35,034 nucleotides of DNA from Nitrospinota bacterium (GTDB lineage Bacteria; Nitrospinota; Nitrospinia; UBA9942): the NCBI GenBank assembly GCA_016207035.1, contig JACQQJ010000079.1, forward strand, positions 1-35,034, read 5' to 3'. The notes beneath the pieces are model-generated. The model was not told the DNA's origin, ran no database searches, and was given only the letters and a program-made list of their open reading frames with translations. Positions 1 to 9,281 of the stretch are shown here, piece after piece (the first letter of the stretch is position 1; each line of letters opens with the position of its first letter). The position numbers were made by a program, and so were the translations under genes.

Positions 1-3000
1 CTTGAATTAAAGAGCACAATCATTACAATGTTTGTCCAGTTATATTGTTTTGCATCAGAGGTTACGATGGTTGCGAGGGAGGTTGGAACGGAGGGAAATC
101 TTGGAGGTCAGGCAGTGGTAAAGGGTGTTGCGGGGACTTGGAAAGATTTGACTGACAATGTAAATGCTATGGCAGGAAGTCTTACATCTCAGGTAAGGGA
201 TATAGCAAAGGTAACGACAGCAGTAGCAAACGGCGACCTCTCCAGAAAAATAACAGTTGAGGCAAAGGGAGAGATACTTGAATTAAAGAGCACAATCAAT
301 ACAATGGTTGACCAGTTAAATGGTTTTGCATCAGAGGTTACGAGGGTTGCGAGGGAGGTTGGAACGGATGGTAAACTTGGAGGACAGGCTGTGGTAAAGG
401 ATGTTGCGGGGACATGGAAGGATTTAACAGAAAATGTCAACGCAATGGCGTCTAACCTCACAAATCAGGTGAGAAACATTGCAGATGTAACAACCGCAGT
501 AGCAAACGGAGATTTATCAAGGAAGATTACCGTTGAGGCGAGGGGAGAGATACTCCAGCTGAAGGATACAATGAACAGGATGGTTGACCAGCTGAGCACA
601 TTTGCCGCAGAGGTTACGAGGGTTGTAAGGGAGGTTGGAAGCGAAGGAAAACTTGGGGGTCAGGCAGAGGTTAAGGGTGTTGGCGGGACATGGAAAGACC
701 TCACAGAGAATGTAAATATGCTCGCAGGAAATCTTACAAATCAGGTGAGAAACATAGCACTTGTTACCACAGCAGTTGCAAACGGCGATTTATCAAAGAA
801 GATTACAGTTGAGGCAAAGGGTGAAATCCTTGAATTAAAGAGCACAATCAATACAATGGTTGACCAGTTAAATGGTTTTGCCTCAGAAGTCACGAGAGTT
901 GCCAAAGAGGTTGGAACAGAGGGAAAGCTTGGAGGTCAGGCAGTAGTCAAGGGTGTTGCAGGAACATGGAAGGAACTTACTGATAATGTGAATATGCTTG
1001 CAGGTAATCTGACAGGGCAGGTAAGAAATATTGCCCTTGTAACAACAGCAGTAGCAAACGGAGACCTTTCACAGAAGATTACCGTTGAGGCGAAGGGAGA
1101 GATACTCCAGTTGAAGGATACAATAAACAGGATGGTTGACCAGCTGAATGCATTTGCATCTGAGGTTACGAGGGTTGCCAAAGAGGTTGGAACAGAAGGA
1201 AAGCTTGGAGGACAGGCAGAGGTCAAAGGTGTCGGAGGGACATGGAAAGACCTGACTGACAATGTTAATGCAATGGCATCAAATTTGACAAATCAGGTTA
1301 GAAACATTGCATTGGTAACAACAGCAGTTGCAACAGGTGATTTATCAAAGAAGATTACCGTTGAGGCAAAGGGAGAGATACTTCAGCTTAAGGATACTAT
1401 CAATAAGATGGTTGACCAGTTGAGTGCATTTGCCGCAGAGGTAACGAGGGTTGCAAGGGAGGTCGGAACTGAAGGAAAGCTTGGAGGCCAGGCAAAGGTT
1501 GAAGGTGTGACAGGGACATGGAAGGAACTGACAGAGAATGTTAATGCGATGGCTTCTAACCTCACAAATCAGGTGAGAAACATAGCAGATGTAACAACGG
1601 CAGTTGCGACCGGAGACTTATCAAGAAAAATAACAGTTGAGGCAAAGGGTGAAATCCTTGAATTAAAGAGCACAATCAATACAATGGTTGACCAGTTAAA
1701 TGGTTTTGCATCAGAAGTCACGAGGGTTGCAAGGGAGGTGGGAACTGACGGTAAACTTGGAGGTCAGGCAGAGGTTAAAGGTGTCGGAGGGACATGGAAG
1801 AGCCTGACTGATAATGTCAATGCAATGGCTTCTAACCTTACAAATCAGGTGAGAAACATTGCAAATGTTACGACAGCAGTAGCAAACGGCGACCTCTCCA
1901 GAAAGATTACAGTTGAGGCAAGGGGAGAGATACTTGAGTTAAAGAATACAATTAACATAATGGTTGATCAGTTAAATGCATTTGCATCAGAGGTTACGAG
2001 GGTTGCAAGGGAGGTCGGAAGCGAAGGAAAACTTGGAGGTCAGGCGGAGGTCAAGGGTGTCGGAGGGACATGGAAGGAGCTTACAGAGAATGTTAATATG
2101 CTTGCAGGTAATCTTACAAATCAGGTGAGAAACATAGCACTTGTTACCACAGCGGTTGCAAAGGGTGACCTGTCTCAAAAGATTACAGTTGAGGCGAAGG
2201 GAGAGATACTCCAGTTGAAGGATACAATAAACAGAATGGTTGACCAGCTTAGTGCATTTGCCTCTGAGGTTACGAGGGTGGCGAGGGAGGTCGGAACTGA
2301 AGGAAAGCTTGGAGGTCAGGCAAAGGTTGAAGGTGTAACAGGGACATGGAAAGACCTGACTGACAATGTTAATGCAATGGCATCAAATTTGGTAAATCAG
2401 GTGAGAAACATAGCGGATGTAACAACGGCAGTTGCAAACGGTGATTTATCAAGAATGATAACAGTTGAGGCAAAGGGAGAAATACTCCAGTTGAAAGACA
2501 CTATCAATAAGATGGTTGACCAGCTGAGCACATTTGCCGCAGAGGTTACGAGGGTTGCAAGGGAGGTTGGAAGCGAAGGAAAACTTGGGGGTCAGGCAGA
2601 GGTTAAGGGTGTTGGCGGGACATGGAAGGAGCTAACAGAAAATGTCAATGCAATGGCTTCTAACCTCACAAGTCAGGTGAGAAATATTGCCCTTGTTACG
2701 ACTGCGGTTGCAACAGGTGATTTATCAAAGAAGATTACAGTTGAGGCGAAGGGAGAGATACTCCAGCTTAAGGATACTATCAATAAGATGGTTGACCAGT
2801 TGAGTGCATTTGCCGCAGAGGTTACGAGGGTTGCAAGGGAGGTTGGAACTGAGGGAAAACTTGGAGGTCAGGCAAAGGTTGAAGGTGTAACAGGGACATG
2901 GAAGGAGCTAACAGAAAATGTCAATGCAATGGCATCTAATCTTACAAGTCAGGTGAGAAACATAGCAGATGTAACAACGGCAGTTGCAAACGGCGATTTA

Positions 3001-4560
3001 TCAAGGATGATTACAGTTGAAGCAAGGGGAGAGATACTTCAGCTTAAGGATACCATCAATAAGATGGTTGAACAACTGAGCACATTTGCTGCAGAGGTTA
3101 CGAGGGTTGCAAGGGAGGTCGGAACTGAAGGAAAGCTTGGAGGTCAGGCAGTAGTCAAGGGTGTCGGGGGTACATGGAAGGAGCTTACAGAGAATGTCAA
3201 TGCAATGGCATCCAATCTTACAAGTCAGGTGAGAAATATTGCCCTTGTGAACACAGCTATTGCAAACGGAGACCTCTCTAAGAAGATAACAGTTGAGGCA
3301 AGGGGAGAGATACTTGAACTGAAAAATACAATAAACGGCATGGTTGACAATCTCAATATGATTATTGGAGAAATAAATGATGTGATGTCAATGGTAGGCG
3401 AGGGGAATCTCGCAAAGCTGATAGAGGTAGAGGCACTTGGCGAATTTGCATCAATGGTGAATGGCATAAACGGGACAATTGAAAGTCTTCGTGGAATCGT
3501 TACAGAGCTTAGTGATGCTGGGATAAATATCGGCTCGGTATCTCAGAATATGCTTAGTGCAGGACAGGAGATGAATTCTATGGTTACTCAGCTTTCAGGC
3601 TCTGTTGAGCAGATTGCTGATGGTGCAAATGCACAGGCACAGCAGATTTCAGCCGCATTAAAGGAAAGCGAAGGGGTAGGAAAGACAGCATCCAATACAT
3701 TGACTCAGTCTGAGGGGATGAACAAGTCGGCAGAGATAGCCAATAAGTCGGTAGGAGAGGGCAGTAAGGCGATGGAAGACACAATTAAGAATACTGACCT
3801 CATGCTGCTGGGTTCAAAGGAATCTGTTTCAAGGATAGAGTCCCTGAGTAAGAGCAGTGAGCAGATACAGGAAATAGTAGAGGTCATAAGGGATATAGCA
3901 ACACAGACAAATATCCTTGCCATAAATGCGGCAATAGAGGCTGTGAGGGCAGGAAAGCTTGGGAAGGGCTTTGCTGTTGTTGCTGAGGAGGTCAAGACCC
4001 TCTCCGCAGACAGCAAGTCACAGGCAAAGAAGATATCCACCCTTGTCCAGTCTGTTTTAAAAGAGACGGAAGAGACATCAACGACAATCAAGACAATGGC
4101 ACAAAATGTTGAGACTGGAAGAAGGTCTATTGACATGACATCGCGGGCATTTGGAGACATCAGCCGTTCAATAGAGACTACATCTGAAACTGCAAAGGGC
4201 ATCTCGGTTGCCGCCTCTGACCAGAAGAAGAGCATAGACTCAATCTCAGAGAGCCTTGATAAAATCAGCGGAATAGCGGCAGATACATCAACGAGCAGTG
4301 CCCAGTCGGCTGAAAGCACAAAGAGGCTTCTTGTCAAGACGCAGGAGCTTACAACTACAGCAACGACACTTGCAACAATGTCAGAGAAGCTCCAGCAGAC
4401 AGTCGGCAGGTTCACAATTGAAGAGGCTGGGGGCAGGCAGGCAGGTGCAGTCAGGACTGCACCTGCGGTAAAGAAAGAGTCTCATACTGTATCGGCGGCT
4501 GTAAAGAAGGCGGTGCGTCCCGCCGCATCAAAGACAGCAGAAAAAGGAAGGAGAATATAG
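1..4560 (+). CDS. Methyl-accepting chemotaxis protein with a poly-HAMP array, 5' truncated by the window edge
   Basis: Frame 1 is open from base 1 ([14 protein letters not shown]...), so the listed Met at 28 is internal. 92-aa HAMP units ([35 protein letters not shown]) are followed by an MCP signalling hairpin ([36 protein letters not shown]). No transmembrane segment is visible in this part. Confidence 0.93.
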   Translation, partial: LELKSTIITMFVQLYCFASEVTMVAREVGTEGNLGGQAVVKGVAGTWKDLTDNVNAMAGSLTSQVRDIAKVTTAVANGDLSRKITVEAKGEILELKSTINTMVDQLNGFASEVTRVAREVGTDGKLGGQAVVKDVAGTWKDLTENVNAMASNLTNQVRNIADVTTAVANGDLSRKITVEARGEILQLKDTMNRMVDQLSTFAAEVTRVVREVGSEGKLGGQAEVKGVGGTWKDLTENVNMLAGNLTNQVRNIALVTTAVANGDLSKKITVEAKGEILELKSTINTMVDQLNGFASEVTRVAKEVGTEGKLGGQAVVKGVAGTWKELTDNVNMLAGNLTGQVRNIALVTTAVANGDLSQKITVEAKGEILQLKDTINRMVDQLNAFASEVTRVAKEVGTEGKLGGQAEVKGVGGTWKDLTDNVNAMASNLTNQVRNIALVTTAVATGDLSKKITVEAKGEILQLKDTINKMVDQLSAFAAEVTRVAREVGTEGKLGGQAKVEGVTGTWKELTENVNAMASNLTNQVRNIADVTTAVATGDLSRKITVEAKGEILELKSTINTMVDQLNGFASEVTRVAREVGTDGKLGGQAEVKGVGGTWKSLTDNVNAMASNLTNQVRNIANVTTAVANGDLSRKITVEARGEILELKNTINIMVDQLNAFASEVTRVAREVGSEGKLGGQAEVKGVGGTWKELTENVNMLAGNLTNQVRNIALVTTAVAKGDLSQKITVEAKGEILQLKDTINRMVDQLSAFASEVTRVAREVGTEGKLGGQAKVEGVTGTWKDLTDNVNAMASNLVNQVRNIADVTTAVANGDLSRMITVEAKGEILQLKDTINKMVDQLSTFAAEVTRVAREVGSEGKLGGQAEVKGVGGTWKELTENVNAMASNLTSQVRNIALVTTAVATGDLSKKITVEAKGEILQLKDTINKMVDQLSAFAAEVTRVAREVGTEGKLGGQAKVEGVTGTWKELTENVNAMASNLTSQVRNIADVTTAVANGDLSRMITVEARGEILQLKDTINKMVEQLSTFAAEVTRVAREVGTEGKLGGQAVVKGVGGTWKELTENVNAMASNLTSQVRNIALVNTAIANGDLSKKITVEARGEILELKNTINGMVDNLNMIIGEINDVMSMVGEGNLAKLIEVEALGEFASMVNGINGTIESLRGIVTELSDAGINIGSVSQNMLSAGQEMNSMVTQLSGSVEQIADGANAQAQQISAALKESEGVGKTASNTLTQSEGMNKSAEIANKSVGEGSKAMEDTIKNTDLMLLGSKESVSRIESLSKSSEQIQEIVEVIRDIATQTNILAINAAIEAVRAGKLGKGFAVVAEEVKTLSADSKSQAKKISTLVQSVLKETEETSTTIKTMAQNVETGRRSIDMTSRAFGDISRSIETTSETAKGISVAASDQKKSIDSISESLDKISGIAADTSTSSAQSAESTKRLLVKTQELTTTATTLATMSEKLQQTVGRFTIEEAGGRQAGAVRTAPAVKKESHTVSAAVKKAVRPAASKTAEKGRRI
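211..3246 (+). repeat. Intragenic tandem array, 11 x 276 bp (92 codons), followed by a 12th divergent unit
   Basis: The VTTAVA codon block recurs at 211, 487, 763 ... 3247 with a constant 276-bp period and no indels. Confidence 0.95.
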
Positions 4561-4578
4561 AAGGAGGTGGGAATTAAA

Positions 4579-5109
4579 ATGGCAAATGAAAATATTCAGG
4601 CAGAGGCAGTTGCCGAGGATATTGAAAAAGACCAATATCTTGTTTTTAGCATCAAGGGACAGGAATTTGCAATACGGGCGATGAAGGTTCAGGAGATATC
4701 AGCCCCCATTTCCATAACAAAGGTTCCGACAGCACCTCCATACATAGAAGGGATACTGAATCTCAGGGGACAGCTTGCAACAGTCTTTGATTTCAGAAGG
4801 AAATTCGGTTTTGAGGAGAAAGCGAGGGATGAGGATACACGGATTGTCATAATTGAGCATGCAGGGTTTCCTATCGGAATGATAGTTGACAGTGTTGAAG
4901 AGGTGTTAAAGATTTCTGATGAAAGGGTTCAGCCTATGCCTGAGGCGGCATCAACACTTGTGTCAAAGGAGTATATTTCAGGGGTCGGCATGCTGGAAAA
5001 GAGACTGATAATAATGCTTGATGTTGAAAAGATATTGTCCCGCACTGAACTGCGTGAGGTAGAGGCGGCAAGGATGTCAGTTAGGTCAGAAAATAAGGAG
5101 TCAAAGTAA
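4579..5109 (+). CDS. cheW: Chemotaxis coupling protein CheW
   Basis: YLVFSIKGQEFAIRAMKVQEI... ITKVPTAPPYIEGILNLRGQLATVFDFRRKFG. aaggaggtg Shine-Dalgarno at 4561 favours ATG 4579 over the upstream GTG at 4567. Confidence 0.93.
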   Translation: MANENIQAEAVAEDIEKDQYLVFSIKGQEFAIRAMKVQEISAPISITKVPTAPPYIEGILNLRGQLATVFDFRRKFGFEEKARDEDTRIVIIEHAGFPIGMIVDSVEEVLKISDERVQPMPEAASTLVSKEYISGVGMLEKRLIIMLDVEKILSRTELREVEAARMSVRSENKESK

Positions 5110-5125
5110 TTTTAAAAGGAGGTGG

Positions 5126-5497
5126 ATGATGGGAAAGGTTCTCATTGTAGATAATGCATCTTTTATGCGGAGTTCTCTGAAATACATTGTAGAAAAGGCA
5201 GGGCATGAGGTTGTCGGCATAGCAGTAAATGGTAATGAGGCTCTAAAATTATACAAGGAGCTTAAGCCGGACGTCGTCACACTTGATATCCTCATGGAGG
5301 GGATGGATGGGCTTACCGCCTTAAATAATCTAAAGAAAGATGACCCGGATGCAAAGGTAATCATGGTGACTGCCCTCGGTCAGACCGAAAAAGAGGATGA
5401 GGCTAAAAAACTTGGTGCGTCAGGTTACATAAGGAAGCCTTTCAAGGTTGAAGATATAGTTGCAGAGATTGGAAGGGTGATGGGGAAAGGTAGTTAG
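5126..5497 (+). CDS. cheY: CheY-like single-domain response regulator
   Basis: VLIVDNASFMRSSLKYIVEKAGHEVVG...PDVVTLDILMEGMDG...MVTALGQ...GYIRKPF. Strong SD aaaggaggtg. Confidence 0.92.
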   Translation: MMGKVLIVDNASFMRSSLKYIVEKAGHEVVGIAVNGNEALKLYKELKPDVVTLDILMEGMDGLTALNNLKKDDPDAKVIMVTALGQTEKEDEAKKLGASGYIRKPFKVEDIVAEIGRVMGKGS

Positions 5498-5588
5498 AAT
5501 CCAGAAGTCAGGAGCCAGAATCCAGCTGGACTACTTGGTTTTATTCTGAATTCTGAATTCTGTATTCTGGGTTCCCATAGGGTATAGG
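5498..5588. repeat. Imperfect inverted-repeat intergenic element (gaatccagaagtcagga... / ...gaattctgtattctggg)
   Basis: Left arm gaatccagaa..cag and right arm attctgaattctgaattctgtattctgg are roughly reverse complementary. Lies exactly between cheY and cheB. Confidence 0.65.
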
Positions 5589-6617
5589 ATGATTCGTGTC
5601 TTAGTCGTTGACGACTCGGGTTTTATGAGGGCGTCTCTAATCCATATTCTGAAATCGGACATAGATATAGAGGTTATAGGCACAGCAGTTGACGGGAGGA
5701 ATGCCGTTGAAAAGGTGAAGTTGCTAAAGCCCGATGTTGTCCTCCTTGATATAGAAATGCCCGTAATGGATGGACTTGCTGCCCTTTCATACATCATGGC
5801 AGAATGTCCGACCGCCGTATTGATTATTAGCGGGCTTGGAGAGAAGGATACAAGGATTGCAATCAAATCGCTTGAGCATGGTGCCATTGACTTCATAGCA
5901 AAGCCGTCAGGGGTCATATCTTATGACATAGAAAAGATTAGAGAGGAAATAATCAGTAAGGTTAAGATTGCGGCAGGCGTAGATGTCCACAGGATGGCAC
6001 TTGAGCTTCCAAAAGAATTTTATGTCCATCACAGAGTAGAAGCTGCTGCAAAGAAAAAGATTGTAGTCATAGGGGCATCAACAGGGGGACCAAAGGCTGT
6101 GAAAGTCGTATTATCAGGGCTGAGGCGGGAGATATCGGCGGCTGTCCTTGTAGTTCAGCACATGAGAAAAGAGTTTATCTCATCTTTTGCAGAGAGGCTT
6201 AAGTGGGAATCTCCCCTTGATATTTCAGTTGCACAGGATAAAGGGGAAATAGTCCCCGGCAAGGTATTGATAGCACCCGGTGATTCCAATATAGGAATTG
6301 TCAGTGAAGGGAGCGGGAATAGGGTATCTATAATCAGTCAGGAGGCATCACATACTGTGTTGCCATCAATAGATTTTACAATGGAGTCTGCGGCTGACAT
6401 TTACAGAGATGAATCACTTGGTGTAATCCTGACCGGAATGGGAAGCGATGGGGCAAAGGGGATGAAGGCGATTAAAGATGCCGGGGGGAGCACAATTGCT
6501 GAGGATGAGTCAACATCCGTCGTATTTGGCATGCCGAAGTCTGCCATTGAGATGGGGGTTGTGGATGAGGTCATGCCACTCAACAAAATAGCAGGGGCGA
6601 TTATGAGGATGACATGA
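5589..6617 (+). CDS. cheB: Protein-glutamate methylesterase CheB
   Basis: Receiver VLVVDDSGFMRASL..LLDIEMPVMDGL plus methylesterase VVIGASTGGPKAVKVVL..VVQHM..VILTGMGSDGAKGM. Confidence 0.95.
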   Translation: MIRVLVVDDSGFMRASLIHILKSDIDIEVIGTAVDGRNAVEKVKLLKPDVVLLDIEMPVMDGLAALSYIMAECPTAVLIISGLGEKDTRIAIKSLEHGAIDFIAKPSGVISYDIEKIREEIISKVKIAAGVDVHRMALELPKEFYVHHRVEAAAKKKIVVIGASTGGPKAVKVVLSGLRREISAAVLVVQHMRKEFISSFAERLKWESPLDISVAQDKGEIVPGKVLIAPGDSNIGIVSEGSGNRVSIISQEASHTVLPSIDFTMESAADIYRDESLGVILTGMGSDGAKGMKAIKDAGGSTIAEDESTSVVFGMPKSAIEMGVVDEVMPLNKIAGAIMRMT

Positions 6618-6662
6618 ATAAAAAACTTATTTTAACCACTGAGATACTGAGGTTACAGAGGT

Positions 6663-6774
6663 CACAAAGAAAAGGTCACCAGTCCGGGGCACCCATCCAG
6701 TGGATGGGTCGCACCAGTCACCAGTTTTTTTACTGGTGCTCTGGTGCACTGGTGTCTGGTGTCCTATCTGTCTT
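6663..6774. repeat. Palindromic intergenic repeat (ACCAGT/ACTGGT-rich), copy 1; inverted copy at 22921-23010
   Basis: Its reverse complement shares an identical 49-nt block with 22921-22969 (aagacagataggacaccagacaccagtgcaccagagcaccagtaaaaaa) plus the ggtcaccagt...accttttctttgtg end. Confidence 0.9.
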
Positions 6775-6813
6775 CCTCTGTGTCTCCGTGCCTCAGTGGT
6801 TTATCTTCTATAT

Positions 6814-8451
6814 ATGGATGATGAGAAATTAGACCTATCAATTTTTCTGATGGAATATGTAAATGATGCCAGGGATGGTTTTCAGAGAGCGAATGAGTCT
6901 ATTCTTGCACTTGAGAAGGACCGTGAGCATCCTGAAATGCTTGATGAGTTTTCAAGGGTCTTCCATACACTCAAGAGCTCATCAACAATGCTCGGTTTTG
7001 CAGACATCTTTGAGCTTGCCCACTCCTCGGAAGACCTCATCAGCAGGCTGAAGGAGAACAGGGAAAACATTACAAAGAGGGCAATAGACCTTCTCTTTGA
7101 GATAATAGATACACTGGAAGCAATGGTAAAGGAGAGGAGTGAAAAAAAGTATTCCGACTGGGGTAAAAAGGTTTCTGAATTGAAGACTAAGATTTCATCA
7201 GTAGAAGCAGAAGGCGAGGCTGTAAATAACAATCAGAAGGCAGTAAAAGGAAGTGAGATGCCTGTAATTGAAAAGGTTGATACTGTCCGCGTTCATATAG
7301 GGCTTCTTGATTCCCTCTTCAACCTCGTTGGAGAACTGATAATAACAAAAAACCGTATAGATACCCTCCTTTCCGGCAGGATGGAAAAGGAGCTGAAGAC
7401 AACGCTCTCCTCAATGGGGAGGTTGCTCTCGTCAATGCAGGAGCATGTCTCAACAGCCCGTCTTGTCCCTGTGGAGGAGATATTCAGGAGGTTTCCAAGA
7501 ATGGTGAGAGACCTTGCAAGGGAGAAGGATAAGAAGGTAGATTTGATCCTTGAAGGAAGTGAGATAGAGCTTGATAAATCAGTTCTTGACGCCATAACAG
7601 AGCCTCTCATACATCTTTTAAGGAATGCAGTTGACCATGGAATAGAGAGAGTAGAGGAGAGGGAAAAAAGCAAAAAGCCGACTGCGGGGACTATAAGAAT
7701 GACTGCAAAGAGGTCTGAAAACCACATATTCATAGATGTTGAGGATGATGGAAAGGGGATTGACTTCATAGATGTTAAAGAAAAGGCTGTTCAGAGTGGT
7801 TTCATAAAATCAGAGGATGCAGTGCTGATGCAGGATAAGGATATTATCAATCTTCTATTCAGCCCGGGGTTTAGCAGTGCCGAAGAGGTAACTAATATAT
7901 CGGGGAGGGGAATCGGGCTTCATGTGGTAAAGACTGCTACGAAGGAGCTTGGAGGCACTGTAGAGATTACGACCGAAAAGGGGAGGGGGACAAAGTTCTC
8001 CCTTTTGCTTCCGATAAGCACAGCAGTCATGCAGACATTGATGGTTGAAGAGGGGGATTTTGTATTTGCAATTCCCTCTGATATAGTCCTTGAGACTCAG
8101 AGGATGAGCAATGCAGACATAAAGGAGATAGCGAATGAAGATGTGCTTGTTTATAAGGAGAAGGTTATTCCATTCACAAGGCTCGGGAGTGTGTTGAATA
8201 TACCGAATAAGCTTGAGAGGAATCAATCTACTGCAGTGATTTTGCAGAGGGGAAATAAGATTTTAAGTATAGGGGTGGATGAAGTTCTTGGCCAGATTGA
8301 TAATATAATCAAACCATTTGACCCGATAGCACAGGGGTTTAAGGGTTTTTCAGGAGGGATTATCATGGGTGACGGGAGGGTTGCCCTGATGCTTGACATA
8401 CTGACACTCTTTAATCTTGAGACACTTCAGGAAAAAGGTTATTCAATTTAG
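6814..8451 (+). CDS. cheA: Chemotaxis histidine kinase CheA, no obvious P2 domain
   Basis: Hpt FHTLKSSSTMLGF, P3 VHIGLLDSLFNLVGELIITKNRI, ATPase LIHLLRNAVDHGIE, CheW-like C-terminus. ATG 6814 (MDDEKLDLSIF) is preferred because the longer ORF start at 6700 lies inside the intergenic repeat. Confidence 0.94.
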   Translation: MDDEKLDLSIFLMEYVNDARDGFQRANESILALEKDREHPEMLDEFSRVFHTLKSSSTMLGFADIFELAHSSEDLISRLKENRENITKRAIDLLFEIIDTLEAMVKERSEKKYSDWGKKVSELKTKISSVEAEGEAVNNNQKAVKGSEMPVIEKVDTVRVHIGLLDSLFNLVGELIITKNRIDTLLSGRMEKELKTTLSSMGRLLSSMQEHVSTARLVPVEEIFRRFPRMVRDLAREKDKKVDLILEGSEIELDKSVLDAITEPLIHLLRNAVDHGIERVEEREKSKKPTAGTIRMTAKRSENHIFIDVEDDGKGIDFIDVKEKAVQSGFIKSEDAVLMQDKDIINLLFSPGFSSAEEVTNISGRGIGLHVVKTATKELGGTVEITTEKGRGTKFSLLLPISTAVMQTLMVEEGDFVFAIPSDIVLETQRMSNADIKEIANEDVLVYKEKVIPFTRLGSVLNIPNKLERNQSTAVILQRGNKILSIGVDEVLGQIDNIIKPFDPIAQGFKGFSGGIIMGDGRVALMLDILTLFNLETLQEKGYSI

Positions 8452-8454
8452 CGG

Positions 8455-8530
8455 TTAGCACTCAGCTATCAGCGTTCAGCTAAACCTGACGGCTGAAACC
8501 TGAAATCTGACAGCTGACAGCTGACAACTT
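8455..8530. repeat. TCAGCT/AGCTGA-rich palindromic element, copy 1
   Basis: ctcagctatcagcgttcagctaaacctgacggctgaaacctg...ctgacagctgacagctgac. Related in inverted orientation to 9205-9272. Confidence 0.75.
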
Positions 8531-8543
8531 ATTTTGGGAGGTG

Positions 8544-9203
8544 ATGATGAAAATAGAAAAATTTTCAGATGAGCATTATGACTTTATTGTAGAGATAGTT
8601 AACGTCGGGGCGGGTAATGCGGCGGGTGCACTCTCTAAATTGCTTGATTCAAGAGTTGAAGTCAAACAGCCAAAGGTGTATTTTGAGCCTCCTCACATAG
8701 TATCAAAAATTATAGGCGAACCCTCATTATCGGTCGCATGTGTAAAGATTGCTGTAATCGGAGACATGTTTGGAGATATGTTCTTCATCCTTCCTGAAAA
8801 AGACAAGGCGGTTGTCATCCATCTGGCTGAAAAGTCCATCATTGGGAAAAAGAAGAAGGGACCATTAGACATCTCGGCATTATCTGAGATAGGAAATATC
8901 CTTGCTGGGACATATCTGACAGCAATCCATGACTTCTGCAGGCTGAGGATTTACCACTCTATCCCTGAACTTATTATTGATATGCTGCAAGCTGTTTTTG
9001 ATGAATATCTGTCAGGTGTCAAAGGTATAAGCGAAAATTTTATAACTGTTGAAAATGAATTTACAATCATATCTGATAAAGGAGAGGTCAAGTCAAAAAC
9101 AATTTGTTTTAAGATGTTTCTGCTCTTTGCCCCCTCTGTCAATTCAATACGGAAATTATTAGATTCCTTTGACGAGGCAAAAAGGACATTGAAAATCGGA
9201 TGA
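8544..9203 (+). CDS. cheC: CheC-like chemotaxis phosphatase
   Basis: VEIVNVGAGNAAGALSKLL and SALSEIGNILAGTYLTAI motifs; position between cheA and cheD. SD gggaggtg. Confidence 0.85.
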   Translation: MMKIEKFSDEHYDFIVEIVNVGAGNAAGALSKLLDSRVEVKQPKVYFEPPHIVSKIIGEPSLSVACVKIAVIGDMFGDMFFILPEKDKAVVIHLAEKSIIGKKKKGPLDISALSEIGNILAGTYLTAIHDFCRLRIYHSIPELIIDMLQAVFDEYLSGVKGISENFITVENEFTIISDKGEVKSKTICFKMFLLFAPSVNSIRKLLDSFDEAKRTLKIG

Positions 9204-9204
9204 G

Positions 9205-9272
9205 CCATCAGCTATCAGTTGTCAGCAGTCAGGTTTAGCTGACAGCTATATTATTGTTTAGCTGATAGCTTC
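9205..9272. repeat. TCAGCT/AGCTGA-rich palindromic element, copy 2 (inverted relative to copy 1)
   Basis: Reverse complement contains gtcagctaaacctgactgctgacaactg; compare ttcagctaaacctgacggctgaaacctg at 8455-8530. Confidence 0.75.
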
Positions 9273-9281
9273 TTACTATAA

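Noticed and set aside
211-3246. CRISPR-like periodic repeats
   Set aside because: The 276-bp units are continuous protein-coding HAMP repeats with no short repeat/unique spacer structure.
189-3467. Several minus-strand ORFs opposite the MCP (e.g. 189-461, 936-1262, 1383-1565, 3225-3467)
   Set aside because: Antisense to a strongly conserved repeat-coding gene; their sequences repeat with the array and match no recognisable family.
3705-4415. 236-aa minus-strand ORF opposite the MCP signalling domain
   Set aside because: Composition is that of the antisense strand of a low-stop coding frame; no domain and no start signals.
6614-6832. Plus-strand ORF of 72 aa between cheB and cheA
   Set aside because: Mostly encoded by the intergenic palindromic repeat; no homology-like features.
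7293-8226. Minus-strand ORFs 7293-7769 and 7855-8226 inside cheA
   Set aside because: Fully overlapped by the well-supported CheA CDS; no recognisable motifs.
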